64,000 nucleotides of DNA, from the NCBI RefSeq assembly GCF_002738225.1, contig NZ_PEBQ01000135.1, positions 23,137-87,136 on the forward strand, read 5' to 3'. Numbering within the stretch: position 1 is the stretch's first letter; each line of letters begins with the position of its first letter. This document shows positions 1 to 9,048 of this stretch, piece by piece. This DNA is from Acetobacter pomorum (GTDB lineage: Bacteria; Pseudomonadota; Alphaproteobacteria; Acetobacterales; Acetobacteraceae). A program made the position numbers and the translations under genes. The notes beneath the pieces are model-generated. The model ran no database searches. It was not told the DNA's origin and saw nothing but the letters and a program-made list of their open reading frames with translations.

Positions 1-1032
1 ATAGATCAGCAGAATATTGGCGCTGTCGTGGCGGCCATTCTGGCCATGATGGTGGTTATCTTAGCCTACGATCAGGTGCTCTTTCGGCCGTTGGCTGCAT
101 GGTCGGGGCGTTTTCGGTTGGAAAGCTCCAATACCGGGCAGGCCGTAGAGCCGTGGTTTCTGCGGTTGGTGCGTCGGACACGTCTGCTGCGGATGTGCGG
201 CAATGCTCTCCTTTCTGTGGGGCGGCGCATAAGTTATTTGCCTCTTGGTTCCCGCCCGGGTGCCGTGCAGATGAAATCGGATGAGAGCGCCCGGGCAGAT
301 TGGGTGTGGTGGGGTTTTCTTCTGCTTGTCTGCCTTGGGGCCTCATGGCAGGTCTGGGCGTATGCACATGCACATTATACGCTTGGGCAGATGGCCTATG
401 TATTTGGGCTTGGTGGCATAACGCTGCTGCGTGTTGTCAGTATGCTTGCGCTGGCTTCTCTGATCTGGGTACCGGTAGGGATCTGGTGCGGGCTGGACCC
501 AACGCGCGCGCGGCGTGCACAGATATTGGCACAGTATGGGGCAGCTTTTCCGGCTAATCTGTTTTTCCCGGTCTTTGTTGTGGTGATTGTGCATTTCAAT
601 CTGACCCCGGATATCTGGTTAACACCACTGATGATTTTGGGGGCCCAGTGGTACATTTTGTTTAATGTTATTGCTGGAGCTTCCTCTTTTCCCTCCAATC
701 TGTTGGAAGTGGCACGTAATTTTGAGATTAAGGGATGGTTCTGGTGGCGGCGTATCATGCTGCCAGGTATTGCGCCGTATTATCTTGTAGGTGTTATGGC
801 GGCGGCGGGTGGTGCATGGAATGCCGCTATTGCATCCGAAGTTGCGCAATGGGGGCAAACCACTCTGACGGCACATGGGTTGGGTGCATATATCGCGCAA
901 AGTACCCAGCTTGGGCACATCAGTGATGTCGGGTTGGGCACGGTTGTGATGTGCGTATTTGTAATGCTGACCAATGCGCTGGTATGGCGCCCCCTGTCTG
1001 ATTTTGTGGCACGCCGCCTGAAACTGAACTGA
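1..1032 (+). CDS. ABC transporter permease, C-terminal part (5' end outside window)
   Basis: The reading frame is open to the first base of the window, so the gene is truncated by the window edge; a GTG at 28 is only an internal codon. The visible 343 residues contain several hydrophobic helices and a cytoplasmic loop with the EAA-type motif of importer permeases (around G-W-F-W-W-R-R-I-M-L-P-G, near base 730-770), typical of the BPD_transp_1 fold of NitT/TauT-type systems. A long soluble stretch separates helices near bases 60-290, which suggests a fused two-domain permease of which only the second half is seen. The ATPase gene follows after 15 bases, so the two are surely one operon. The substrate cannot be told, and no binding protein is visible. 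Confidence 0.8.
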   Translation: MDQQNIGAVVAAILAMMVVILAYDQVLFRPLAAWSGRFRLESSNTGQAVEPWFLRLVRRTRLLRMCGNALLSVGRRISYLPLGSRPGAVQMKSDESARADWVWWGFLLLVCLGASWQVWAYAHAHYTLGQMAYVFGLGGITLLRVVSMLALASLIWVPVGIWCGLDPTRARRAQILAQYGAAFPANLFFPVFVVVIVHFNLTPDIWLTPLMILGAQWYILFNVIAGASSFPSNLLEVARNFEIKGWFWWRRIMLPGIAPYYLVGVMAAAGGAWNAAIASEVAQWGQTTLTAHGLGAYIAQSTQLGHISDVGLGTVVMCVFVMLTNALVWRPLSDFVARRLKLN

Positions 1033-1047
1033 ACCGGATAGAGAGCA

Positions 1048-2403
1048 ATGGCATCTGGCCCAGAGAAAAAAGCATTACCATCTGGCTCTGTTCTGGCAGA
1101 AGCACGGCGTGTCAGCCGTTTTTATCATAAGGATAGCGCGGCAGATGTGCAGGTGCTGGATGACATCAGCCTTACTTTACGCGCTGGAGAAATAGTGGGG
1201 CTTTTGGGGCGTTCTGGTTCCGGTAAATCCACCTTATTGCGCATTTTGGCTGGTTTGCTTCCTCCTTCATCGGGAGAAGTGTTGTGGAAGGGGAAGCCCC
1301 TGCACAAGCCTACACAGGAAATTGCTGTGGTGTTTCAGTCCTTCGCGCTCTTTCCGTGGATGACTGTGGAAGAAAACGTGGCGCTGGGGCTGGATGCCCG
1401 TGGGATTGCGGCCCCGGAGCGGGATAAACTGGTTGATGATGCCATAGACCTGATTGGTTTGGGCGGATACGAAAATGCGTGGCCCAAGGAACTTTCTGGC
1501 GGCATGCAGCAACGTGTGGGGCTGGCTCGCGCCTTGGTGGTGCATCCTGATCTGCTGTTGATGGATGAGCCTTTTTCTGCCCTTGATGTGCTGACAGCCG
1601 AAAATCTGCGCACCGATTTGATAGAGCTTTGGTCGGAAGAAAAGCTTCCTGTTCAAAGTATGCTGATTGTGACGCATAATATTGAAGAAGCCGTGTTGAT
1701 GTGTGATCGCATCATTATTGCGTCTTCCAATCCCGGGCGTATTGCTCACGTGCTCCATGTGCCGTTTGCACATCCACGCAACCGCGAGGATGCGGAGTTT
1801 CGCAAGCTGGTGGATCATATCTACGCGCTGATGACCCAACGCGCCCCTATTGTGTCTGAGGCTGATCTGGCACGTATGGGTAAGGCGCAGGCTTCGCCCC
1901 TCACCCGTTCTTTCAGGGCTTTAGTGCCGGTTTCCATTACCATGATGATCGGGATGATGGAGGCTTTGGCTGCTCCACCACTCAATGGGCGGGCAGATTT
2001 ACCTGTGCTGGCAGAAAAACTTCAGCTTGAACTGGATGATCTGTTCCCATTGGGGGAATCTCTAGAACTTCTGCGTCTTGCTGAACTGGAAGATGGCGAT
2101 ATCCTGCTCACCAACGAAGGCGTGCATTTTGTTCTGAGTGATCTGGATGAGCGTAAGGCTATTATGGGGCATGCGCTGCTCCATAATGTGCCATTGGTGC
2201 GTATGATCTGCACCTTGTTGGATGAACGGCCCACGCACAGCATTAAAGCAGAGCGTTTCCGTAGTGAGCTGGAAGACAGCATGTCTGCCGACTACGCGCG
2301 CCAGACCCTTCAGACCATTATTGGTTGGGGCCGCTTTGCCGAACTTTTTGATTACGATGAAGAAGGAGACCGCTTCTTTCTGGAAGATGCAGCCCCGGAA
2401 TAA
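1048..2403 (+). CDS. ABC transporter ATP-binding protein with C-terminal AAA-associated domain
   Basis: This is the ATPase of a nitrate/sulfonate/taurine-like importer. Walker A (GRSGSGKS) lies at residues 54-61, the Q-loop near 97, the signature (LSGGMQQ) at 149-155 and Walker B with the D-E-P triad at 169-175. After about residue 270 there is an extra domain of some 170 residues resembling the AAA-associated C-terminal domain (PF09821 type) found in a subset of these ATPases. Such a domain is thought to be regulatory; that is family knowledge, not shown here. The start ATG follows a GAGAG sequence. The gene is downstream of the permease and converges on msrA with a gap of only 14 bases. Confidence 0.85.
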   Translation: MASGPEKKALPSGSVLAEARRVSRFYHKDSAADVQVLDDISLTLRAGEIVGLLGRSGSGKSTLLRILAGLLPPSSGEVLWKGKPLHKPTQEIAVVFQSFALFPWMTVEENVALGLDARGIAAPERDKLVDDAIDLIGLGGYENAWPKELSGGMQQRVGLARALVVHPDLLLMDEPFSALDVLTAENLRTDLIELWSEEKLPVQSMLIVTHNIEEAVLMCDRIIIASSNPGRIAHVLHVPFAHPRNREDAEFRKLVDHIYALMTQRAPIVSEADLARMGKAQASPLTRSFRALVPVSITMMIGMMEALAAPPLNGRADLPVLAEKLQLELDDLFPLGESLELLRLAELEDGDILLTNEGVHFVLSDLDERKAIMGHALLHNVPLVRMICTLLDERPTHSIKAERFRSELEDSMSADYARQTLQTIIGWGRFAELFDYDEEGDRFFLEDAAPE

Positions 2404-2417
2404 CGTGCAGTCTGTTT

Positions 2418-2954
2418 TTATGTGGGGCTAAAGTAACGGGCAAATTCCTTGCGGGCTTTGGCAACTTTAGGGCTGATAACAGCCTGACAGTAGCCAGCCA
2501 TAGGGTTGCGGGCATAATAATCAAAATGCGCTTCTTCTGCTGCCCAGAAGGTTGTTAGGGGCTGAATTTCAGTCACCAAAGGCTGATCACCCCATATTTT
2601 TTGCTGCGTGATGGCCTGTTTGGTTTGTTCTGCAATCTGTTTTTGCTGCTCATTCTCATAGAAAATAACAGAGCGATACTGCGTCCCCCTATCATTCCCC
2701 TGCCGATTCAGGGTTGTGGGATCGTGCATGATAAAGAAGATGCGTAAAATTTCAGCATAGCTGATGATGGTCGGATCAAACTCCAGCCGAATAACCTCGG
2801 CATGGCCTGTCTGCCCGGTGCACACTTGCTGATAGGTGGGGTGTTGCACATTGCCCCCAGCATAGCCCGGGGCAATGGAGAGAATGCCTTTCATGCCGCG
2901 GTAAATGGCTTCCAGGCACCAGAAGCATCCACCGCCTAATATTGCTGTTTCCAT
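2418..2954 (-). CDS. msrA: Peptide-methionine (S)-S-oxide reductase MsrA
   Basis: MsrA reduces the S-epimer of methionine sulfoxide in proteins or free form, repairing oxidative damage. The catalytic motif G-C-F-W-C sits at residues 9-13, with Cys10 the expected nucleophile, and the family features H-D-P-T and D-R-G-T-Q-Y-R-S are intact. The length of 178 residues is normal for the single-domain enzyme. A longer frame exists upstream to 2999, but the ATG at 2954 is preceded by an AAGGGG ribosome site and begins directly with the conserved N-terminus, so I use it. It lies downstream of valS on the same strand, with an inverted repeat between them. Confidence 0.93.
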   Translation of the reverse strand: METAILGGGCFWCLEAIYRGMKGILSIAPGYAGGNVQHPTYQQVCTGQTGHAEVIRLEFDPTIISYAEILRIFFIMHDPTTLNRQGNDRGTQYRSVIFYENEQQKQIAEQTKQAITQQKIWGDQPLVTEIQPLTTFWAAEEAHFDYYARNPMAGYCQAVISPKVAKARKEFARYFSPT

Positions 2955-2984
2955 GCTTCTGTTCACCCCTTTCTTGTGTGGGCA

Positions 2985-3016
2985 ATAGCCTGCCAGCAAT
3001 TAAGCCAGCAGGCTAT
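2985..3016 (-). terminator. Inverted repeat after valS
   Basis: Perfect 9-base arms (ATAGCCTGC and GCAGGCTAT) are separated by 14 bases, 18 bases beyond the valS stop codon. There is no T-run after the stem on the minus strand, so it may be a weak or factor-assisted terminator or an mRNA-stabilising hairpin. Confidence 0.45.
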
Positions 3017-3033
3017 ATCGGCTCGCGCGGTTG

Positions 3034-5727
3034 TTACCCGATGCGAGACAGAGCGGCCTTAAGGCGTACACATTCGCCTTGCTGCGCTTCTAGGCGGTCC
3101 CGCATTTCCTGTACCACTTCCGGTTTGGCGCGGGTGACGAAGTTTTGGTTGCCAAGTTTCTTTTCCGTTTTGGCAACTTCATCTTCCGCCTTGCCTAACT
3201 CCTTTTTCAGACGAGCACGTTCGGCATCCAGATCAATCAACCCGGCCAGTGGGATAATAAGGGTTGCCTCATCCACAACAGCCTGCGCGGAACCATGCGG
3301 AATATCACCCTGCAATGGCGCAATTTCCGAAACGCGGGCCATACGGCCAATGGCTTCCTGCCAACGCTGTGCGTGTTCCAAGGTTTGCGGCAAGGCATCT
3401 TTCAAAAAGACCGGAGCTTTCTGCGCCGGTGGCACGTTCATTTCTGCGCGCACCGTGCGGATTTCTGTAATCAGGCGGATAATCTGATCGCACTCTGCCT
3501 GAGCGGCTTCTGCATCGGCTGGCACGATAGGTTCTGGCCAGCTAGCAGAAATGAGGCTGCCTTCTTCCCCATACCCAAAGGAATGCCACAGCGTATCCGT
3601 TACAAACGGAATAACAGGCTGCAACAGACGTAGGATAACGCCCAGAACATAAGCCGCTACAGCGCGAATTTCTGCGGCTTCGGCTTCATCCGTGGAGTTG
3701 AATACGGGCTTTGCAAACTCCAGGAACCAGTCACAGAAGCGGTTCCAGACAAAGCGGTAACAGCTGAGCGCGTATTCATCAAAACGATAGGAATCCAGCG
3801 CCCGGGTTGCTTCCGTAATGGCAGCAGCAGCTTCCGCAATAATCCAGCGGCCCAGCGGAGATTTAACGGTTGCCGGGTCAAACTCTTCTACAGGTTTAAC
3901 GCCGTTCATTTCGCAGAAACGTGCGGCATTCCAGAGCTTGGTGATGAACGCGCGGTAGTCTTCTACCCGCTTGCGGCCCAGCTTAACATCTCGCCCAATG
4001 CCGGTAAGCGCGCAAATGGTAAAGCGCATGGCATCCGCGCCGTACTGATCAATCAGTTCCAGCGGATCAATGCCGTTGCCTTTACTCTTGGACATTTTCT
4101 GCCCGTGCTCATCACGCACAAGGCCATGAATGAAGATGTTGCGGAACGGCACATCGTGCATGAAGTGTTGGCCCATCATCATCATCCGGGCAACCCAGAA
4201 GAAGATGATATCAAAACCTGTAACCAGCACATCAGTGGGGTAATACCGAGCAAGTTCTGGTGTTTTATCCGGCCAACCCAGTGTGGAGAACGGCCAGAGG
4301 GCAGAAGAAAACCACGTATCCAGCACATCTTCATCACGCCGCAGTTCTACGGCCTTGCCGTAATGGGCGTTGGCCTGTGCCTGCGCATCTGCTTCATCAT
4401 GCGCCACAAACACGTGTTCATCCGGCCCGTACCATGCAGGAATACGGTGGCCCCACCAAAGCTGGCGCGAAATGCACCACGGTTGGATGTCACGCATCCA
4501 TGCAAAAAAAGTGTTTTCCCACTGTTTGGGAATAAAGCTGGCACGGCCGGATGTAATGGCTTCTACTGCTGGGCCGGACAGTTTACCGGCATCACAGTAC
4601 CACTGGGTGGTCAGGCGCGGCTCAATAACGGCTCCGCCACGTTCAGCATGTGGCACCTGATGGCGATGGGGTTCAATTTTTTCCAGCCAGCCATCTTCTT
4701 CCAGACGGGCGACAATGGCTTTACGAGCCTCCTCGCGGGAAAGGCCAGACAGGCTGCGCACAAAGGCTGGGTCAGCCAGCCCTTCAGCAGCAGTCAGATC
4801 CTGCTCAATTTCATCCAGCACAATGCGGGCCTGATCGTCTAGAACAGAGATCATGGGCAGGTTGTGGCGGCGGCCGACTTCAAAATCGTTAAAATCGTGC
4901 GCGGGGGTAATTTTAACAGCACCGGTGCCTTTTTCCGGGTCTGAATGTTCATCCGCAACAATCGGGATCAGACGGCCAGTGAGTGGCAGACGAACGGATT
5001 TGCCAATCAGGCTTTTATAACGCTCATCTTCCGGGTGAACTGCCACAGCCGTATCGCCTAGCATGGTTTCGGGCCGGGTGGTGGCAACGGTTATTGTGGT
5101 ATCCTCTGCCCCTTCAACCGGGTAGCGGATATACCATAGGTTACCGGCAACATCCTTGCTTTCCACTTCCAGATCAGAAATGGCGGAGCGGAAAACCGGG
5201 TCCCAGTTTACCAGCCGGCGGTCACGATAAATCAGCCCTTCGTTGTAAAGGGTTACAAACACTTCCCGCACTGCGCGGGAAAGGCCTTCATCCATTGTAA
5301 AGCGTTCGCGCGGCCAATCAAGCGATGCCCCAAGGCGGCGCAACTGCTTTGTAATGCCGCCGCCGGACTGTTCTTTCCACTCCCACACGCGTTCGATAAA
5401 CGCATCGCGGCCCATTTCCTGGCGCGTTTTGCCTTCGGTGGCCAAAGTGCGTTCCACCACCATCTGGGTGGCAATGCCTGCGTGGTCTGTGCCGGGCTGC
5501 CACAGGGTATCAAACCCCTGCATGCGCTTCCAGCGGATAAGTGTGTCCTGCAATGTCATGGTCAGGGCATGGCCCATGTGCAGGGTACCGGTAACATTCG
5601 GCGGTGGAATCATAATGGTGAACGGCTTTTTGCCGCTGTTGGGCTGGGCAGAAAATGCCTTTCTGCTTTCCCATAATTCATACAGGCGTGTTTCTATCTG
5701 GGCCGGCTCAAAAGACTTGTTCAGCAT
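3034..5727 (-). CDS. valS: Valyl-tRNA synthetase
   Basis: ValS charges tRNA-Val with valine and edits threonine mischarging. The class I signatures are present: HMGH at residues 50-53 and KMSKS near 543-547. The connective editing domain lies between them, and the C-terminal coiled-coil arm typical of ValS covers roughly the last 70 residues (heptads of A/L with many K/E). The length of 897 residues is usual. The frame continues 23 codons upstream to 5796, but those codons run through a strong terminator hairpin and the conserved start M-L-N-K-S-F is at 5727, so the shorter form is preferred. It lies downstream of popZ, as in many Alphaproteobacteria. Confidence 0.96.
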   Translation of the reverse strand: MLNKSFEPAQIETRLYELWESRKAFSAQPNSGKKPFTIMIPPPNVTGTLHMGHALTMTLQDTLIRWKRMQGFDTLWQPGTDHAGIATQMVVERTLATEGKTRQEMGRDAFIERVWEWKEQSGGGITKQLRRLGASLDWPRERFTMDEGLSRAVREVFVTLYNEGLIYRDRRLVNWDPVFRSAISDLEVESKDVAGNLWYIRYPVEGAEDTTITVATTRPETMLGDTAVAVHPEDERYKSLIGKSVRLPLTGRLIPIVADEHSDPEKGTGAVKITPAHDFNDFEVGRRHNLPMISVLDDQARIVLDEIEQDLTAAEGLADPAFVRSLSGLSREEARKAIVARLEEDGWLEKIEPHRHQVPHAERGGAVIEPRLTTQWYCDAGKLSGPAVEAITSGRASFIPKQWENTFFAWMRDIQPWCISRQLWWGHRIPAWYGPDEHVFVAHDEADAQAQANAHYGKAVELRRDEDVLDTWFSSALWPFSTLGWPDKTPELARYYPTDVLVTGFDIIFFWVARMMMMGQHFMHDVPFRNIFIHGLVRDEHGQKMSKSKGNGIDPLELIDQYGADAMRFTICALTGIGRDVKLGRKRVEDYRAFITKLWNAARFCEMNGVKPVEEFDPATVKSPLGRWIIAEAAAAITEATRALDSYRFDEYALSCYRFVWNRFCDWFLEFAKPVFNSTDEAEAAEIRAVAAYVLGVILRLLQPVIPFVTDTLWHSFGYGEEGSLISASWPEPIVPADAEAAQAECDQIIRLITEIRTVRAEMNVPPAQKAPVFLKDALPQTLEHAQRWQEAIGRMARVSEIAPLQGDIPHGSAQAVVDEATLIIPLAGLIDLDAERARLKKELGKAEDEVAKTEKKLGNQNFVTRAKPEVVQEMRDRLEAQQGECVRLKAALSRIG

Positions 5728-5748
5728 ATGTATTCCACCACACAACGT

Positions 5749-5783
5749 AAAAAAGGCGGCAGGCATGTACTGCCTCCGCCTTT
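5749..5783 (-). terminator. Intrinsic terminator in the popZ-valS interval / valS leader
   Basis: Read on the minus strand, GGCGG and AGGCA arms pair with TGCCT and CCGCC around a short TGTAC-type loop, with one bulged base, and the stem is followed by six T. This is a textbook Rho-independent terminator. The T-run ends only 21 bases before the valS ATG, so either it ends popZ transcription or it acts as an attenuator in the valS leader. Confidence 0.8.
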
Positions 5784-5814
5784 GCAGAGCAATCATCCGG
5801 TTTTGGCAGAGTAT

Positions 5815-5849
5815 CCGTTACTGAAAGTAGCTGTGTTACTCAGTAACGG
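5815..5849 (-). repeat. Hairpin downstream of popZ
   Basis: Perfect 10-base inverted repeat (CCGTTACTGA / TCAGTAACGG) with a 15-base loop, 18 bases after the popZ stop. It has no T-run. It precedes the terminator at 5749-5783, so the leader of valS would carry two consecutive hairpins. Confidence 0.6.
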
Positions 5850-5867
5850 CGTGTCTGATACCCGGTA

Positions 5868-6509
5868 TTACAGACCGCGCTGCGTCAGACGTTCCACTTC
5901 CTTACGGACAGCAGCCTGCACGATACCTGCAAGGTGTGCGTCCAGCCATTTTTTCAGGAACACGCGCACTTCCTGGCGCACGATATCTTCAACAGTCAGA
6001 GACCCTTCATGTGAAATAGCCACTTTTCTCTCCTCATGCTCTCTTAGATACTTATCCTGCAGGGTCTTCTGCAGAACAGCGAATGAATTTGATGTATCTG
6101 ACATGGTTTCGTCATTCAGGGGGATTGGGAGAGGGCCAGACATATCGTGTTCTGCCTTTTCAGTGAGCGGGATCTGTCTTAGATCGGTTACGGATAGAAT
6201 ACCGTCATCATGAGCGATAGGCGATGACTGCACAAGACCCGTATCTTCTCCCATATTGACTGGATGTTGCGCTGAGCTGCTGGGCTGGCTGGATTGATGA
6301 TCTTGCGCGGGTTCCTGTGTAAGCCCTTCCATCATGGAAGGAGAAAGAACCAGCATATCATCGTCTGCATCACCCTCTGCGGATTCTGTATCCGAAGAAG
6401 AAGGAACTGTGGCTGCCAGATGCTCATCATGCAAAGTCTGCCGGATGGAAGACAGTACATCTGCAACTGATTTACCCGTACCTTCTGATGAACCCTGTGA
6501 CGATGCCAT
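5868..6509 (-). CDS. popZ: PopZ-like polar organising protein (DUF2497)
   Basis: PopZ-type proteins form a polar matrix that anchors the chromosome origin in Alphaproteobacteria. The 213-residue protein has the expected layout: a short conserved N-terminal helix (S-V-A-D-V-L-S-S-I-R near residues 14-23), a long acidic, low-complexity middle rich in S, D, E and P, and a conserved C-terminal helical block (V-E-D-I-V-R-Q-E-V ... L-K-K-W-L-D-A-H-L, about 163-210) that is the oligomerisation region. Its place between tolC and valS supports the call, since popZ adjoins valS in this class. A polar role in this organism is inferred from the family. Confidence 0.87.
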   Translation of the reverse strand: MASSQGSSEGTGKSVADVLSSIRQTLHDEHLAATVPSSSDTESAEGDADDDMLVLSPSMMEGLTQEPAQDHQSSQPSSSAQHPVNMGEDTGLVQSSPIAHDDGILSVTDLRQIPLTEKAEHDMSGPLPIPLNDETMSDTSNSFAVLQKTLQDKYLREHEERKVAISHEGSLTVEDIVRQEVRVFLKKWLDAHLAGIVQAAVRKEVERLTQRGL

Positions 6510-6545
6510 ACAATAACCCCTGCCCTTACCCTTGCTGCTCAGCTT

Positions 6546-7985
6546 TTAGCGTCCTGGTTGGCTGACCGCATAATCGTTCAGCCCCCATAGGCGATCTTTT
6601 ACAGCGTTATAGTAAGCTTTGTCATCATAAAGAGGAACATTCAATTTAAGATCGGCTGCGGTCAATCGGCCAATGGCCGCGGCAACGTTATAAGAGCTTA
6701 GCACCATGTTGCTCAGGCTTTGTACAAGAGCCACCTGTGCTTGCAACAATGTCTGTTGCTGCTGCAGCACTTCCAGCGTTGTGCTGGTGCCAACAATTGC
6801 CTGTCGTTCCACCCCATCAAGGGCAACAGTGCCGGCTTGAATGGCGGCGCGGTTGCTGTTGATAGCCGCCTGATAGGCCACCAGTTTTTGCCAGTTTGAA
6901 ACGGCATCCTGAGCAGCGGTTCTACGCTGCACATCGACTTCACGATGCGCCGCCTGCGCCTGCTGTTTGGCCTGGCGCACAGCTGAATATTCTGAACCAC
7001 CCTGATACACCGGAATATTAAAGTTGATCATGGCGTATTTGTTTTCATCAACCTGATTGTTCAGACTTTGGTTGACCTGTCTCTGATAGGCGAGTGTAGC
7101 GGAAACTTTGGGCATAATGGCTGCTACTGCAACAGCTACAGCATCTTTTTGGGAAGATTCGGTGAAAAGTGCGTTGATGACATCCGGGTTATTCTTAACC
7201 GCCATAGCTGCAGCCATCTGCTCATTTTTAACGGGCAAAACCAATGGCTGAGGTGGTACCAGATTAGGTGGCGGCGCCATGCCAACAATTTGCATGTACG
7301 TGGCCTGAGCAGTCTGAAGTGTGCCTTCAGACTGTTGGCGGGTGGCCTTGGCCGTTGCATAGGCGGATTCTGCCTGTGCAACATCTGTGCGGGTAATTTC
7401 CCCTACTCGGAAGCGTTCATTTGTTGCGCGTAACTGCTGTTGAAGCACGCGTTCGTTGTTGATGTTCAGCTGTAAAAGCTGTTCGTCCTCAATAACAGAA
7501 ACATAGGCGTTCACCACCTGCTTGAAGACTTGCTGTTCAGCAGAAATCAGATGTGCGCGGGCTGCCATAACCTTGTTGACAGCCTGATGGGTAGAGGCTG
7601 TGGTTTTGCCGCCCGTATATAAAGGCTCGTTAATGCTGACACCTGCCGCATAGCCGGGGGTGCTATACTTACGAATATACCCACTAGATGGTTGATCCGC
7701 GCTGCCCTGATAATCGTTTACACCTTTATAGTAACTCAGCCCGACCGTGCCCGTTACGGTCGGGCGCCAGCCAGCCAGAGCCGTGGGTACTTGTTCATCT
7801 GTAGCACGCAAGACGGCACGGGCTTCCTGTAGGGTTGGGTTTGTAAGATAAGCTGCGGAAAGAGCTTCTTGCAGCGTATGTGGCACAAAGGTTGGCGAAC
7901 CACTGCCATCGTATTTCTGCCCCCATGCAGTGGAACTGCATAGCACAACAGCCATACTTACCCCTGCTCCGCAAATACGCCGCAT
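6546..7985 (-). CDS. tolC: TolC-family outer membrane efflux protein
   Basis: This is the outer-membrane channel for type I secretion and tripartite efflux. The 479-residue protein starts with a clear signal peptide (hydrophobic core M-A-V-V-L-C, cleavage near A-W-G-Q at about residue 23) and has two repeats of the long alpha-helical hairpin typical of the OEP family, rich in A, Q, T and V with sequences such as T-D-V-A-Q-A-E-S-A-Y. The ATG is preceded by a GGAG ribosome site. No inner-membrane partner is adjacent, as is common for a shared TolC. Confidence 0.9.
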   Translation of the reverse strand: MRRICGAGVSMAVVLCSSTAWGQKYDGSGSPTFVPHTLQEALSAAYLTNPTLQEARAVLRATDEQVPTALAGWRPTVTGTVGLSYYKGVNDYQGSADQPSSGYIRKYSTPGYAAGVSINEPLYTGGKTTASTHQAVNKVMAARAHLISAEQQVFKQVVNAYVSVIEDEQLLQLNINNERVLQQQLRATNERFRVGEITRTDVAQAESAYATAKATRQQSEGTLQTAQATYMQIVGMAPPPNLVPPQPLVLPVKNEQMAAAMAVKNNPDVINALFTESSQKDAVAVAVAAIMPKVSATLAYQRQVNQSLNNQVDENKYAMINFNIPVYQGGSEYSAVRQAKQQAQAAHREVDVQRRTAAQDAVSNWQKLVAYQAAINSNRAAIQAGTVALDGVERQAIVGTSTTLEVLQQQQTLLQAQVALVQSLSNMVLSSYNVAAAIGRLTAADLKLNVPLYDDKAYYNAVKDRLWGLNDYAVSQPGR

Positions 7986-8058
7986 CTGATACTCCTGCTT
8001 CAGTTACCGTAATTGCCGCCTAAGGCACTGCTCATGCCACGATACTGAACCTATTTCT

Positions 8059-8068
8059 ACAAATTTGT
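8059..8068. promoter_or_regulatory. Palindrome ACAAATTTGT upstream of tolC
   Basis: A perfect 10-base palindrome lies about 75 bases before the tolC start, in the 121-base gap after the methyltransferase gene. It could be an operator or chance in AT-rich DNA. Confidence 0.25.
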
Positions 8069-8106
8069 AATCATTTGCCGCAGAATATGTTTCTAAAAGT
8101 TTATTT

Positions 8107-8760
8107 TCAGAATTCAAAAGTAACGGGCTCGGCCATATCTGGCAGGAGTGGCATCTGTGTTTCAAAAAGAGTGGTAACAATAAATCCAGACTGATTTTCT
8201 GGCTCTCTCATGGCCACAAAAGCTTCAGCCAGCTTGTGGGGGCTGGCCATTACACCTGCCATACATCCGGAGGCAGCAAGCTGAGCAGCGCAGAAAGCGG
8301 GAAAATGGAGGATGGCTCCATCAAAGTAAATGACATCATAAGGTGCATTTTCGGCCACACCTGCATTCAGGGGTGCAATTATCCAAGAAACATTGAGCGC
8401 TTCTTGCTGGCAAAAATGCTTTCCCTGTTCAGCCAGGCGGGTATTGGATTCAAGCGCTGTAACATTGGCACCAAGTGCGGCAAAAAGTGCAGCGGTGTAT
8501 CCGGTGGCAGCACCTACAACAAGCACACGCATCTTTTCTACGGGCATAACGGCCTGAACAAGGCGTGCTGTCAGTAAAGGTTGGGCCAATAGGCGGCCCT
8601 GCCCCAAAGGGAGTGTGATGTCTGCGTATGCAACATCATGTTGGTCGGGCATGACGCAATATTCACGAGGTAATTTCCGCATGGCGGATAGCAATGGCAG
8701 GTTGGTGATTTCTGAAGGACGGAGTTGATCATCCACCATAAGATTGCGTGTAATTTCCAT
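8107..8760 (-). CDS. Protein-L-isoaspartate O-methyltransferase family protein
   Basis: The family methylates isoaspartyl residues in damaged proteins using S-adenosylmethionine. The SAM-binding glycine loop V-V-G-A-A-T-G-Y-T-A is at residues 81-90, followed by an acidic residue ending the second strand. The N-terminus R-N-L-M-V-D-D-Q-L-R-P matches the form of this family that lies beside tolC in Alphaproteobacteria. I choose the ATG at 8760 (217 residues, AAAGG ribosome site); a GTG at 8823 would add 21 poorly conserved residues but also has an AGGA site. Whether this branch really repairs isoaspartate is not shown. Confidence 0.83.
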   Translation of the reverse strand: MEITRNLMVDDQLRPSEITNLPLLSAMRKLPREYCVMPDQHDVAYADITLPLGQGRLLAQPLLTARLVQAVMPVEKMRVLVVGAATGYTAALFAALGANVTALESNTRLAEQGKHFCQQEALNVSWIIAPLNAGVAENAPYDVIYFDGAILHFPAFCAAQLAASGCMAGVMASPHKLAEAFVAMREPENQSGFIVTTLFETQMPLLPDMAEPVTFEF

Positions 8761-8928
8761 ATCTTTGCCTTTTGAAAGCGGCATTGGAGAGGAATTCTGC
8801 AAAATTGCGGCCTGAACTGTCACGTTTTCCTATCCCTTGCGGTTAATATGTGCCCTTTAGGGTTCCCGATAGATCAAGGGCAAAACATTTTGTGACATAC
8901 TGATTTAAGTTTCGCACAACACAACGGC

Positions 8929-8957
8929 TTGACCAATGCGACAGAACAGGAGATAAG
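8929..8957 (+). promoter_or_regulatory. Promoter of tRNA-Cys
   Basis: A TTGACC -35 element and a GATAAG -10 element are 17 bases apart, placing transcription start about 10 bases before the mature tRNA. The fit to a housekeeping promoter is good. Confidence 0.6.
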
Positions 8958-8974
8958 GCTCTCCATCACCCGAT

Positions 8975-9048
8975 GGTCTGGTGGCAGAATGGTGATGCAG
9001 CGGACTGCAAATCCGCGAATGTGGGTTCGATTCCCGCCCAGACCTCCA
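8975..9048 (+). tRNA. tRNA-Cys (GCA)
   Basis: The cloverleaf is complete. The 7-base acceptor stem pairs GGTCTGG (8975-8981) with CCAGACC (9038-9044). The anticodon stem GCGGA/TCCGC encloses the loop CTGCAAA with anticodon GCA at 9007-9009, and the T-arm has GGTTCGATTCC. The CCA end is encoded (9046-9048). Discriminator U fits cysteine. Confidence 0.97.

Noticed and set aside
2942..3487. A 181-residue plus-strand frame opposite valS and msrA
   Set aside because: Antisense to two certain genes, with a composition typical of shadow frames.
5728..5796. ValS starting 23 codons earlier
   Set aside because: Those codons pass through a strong terminator stem, and the conserved N-terminus begins at 5727.
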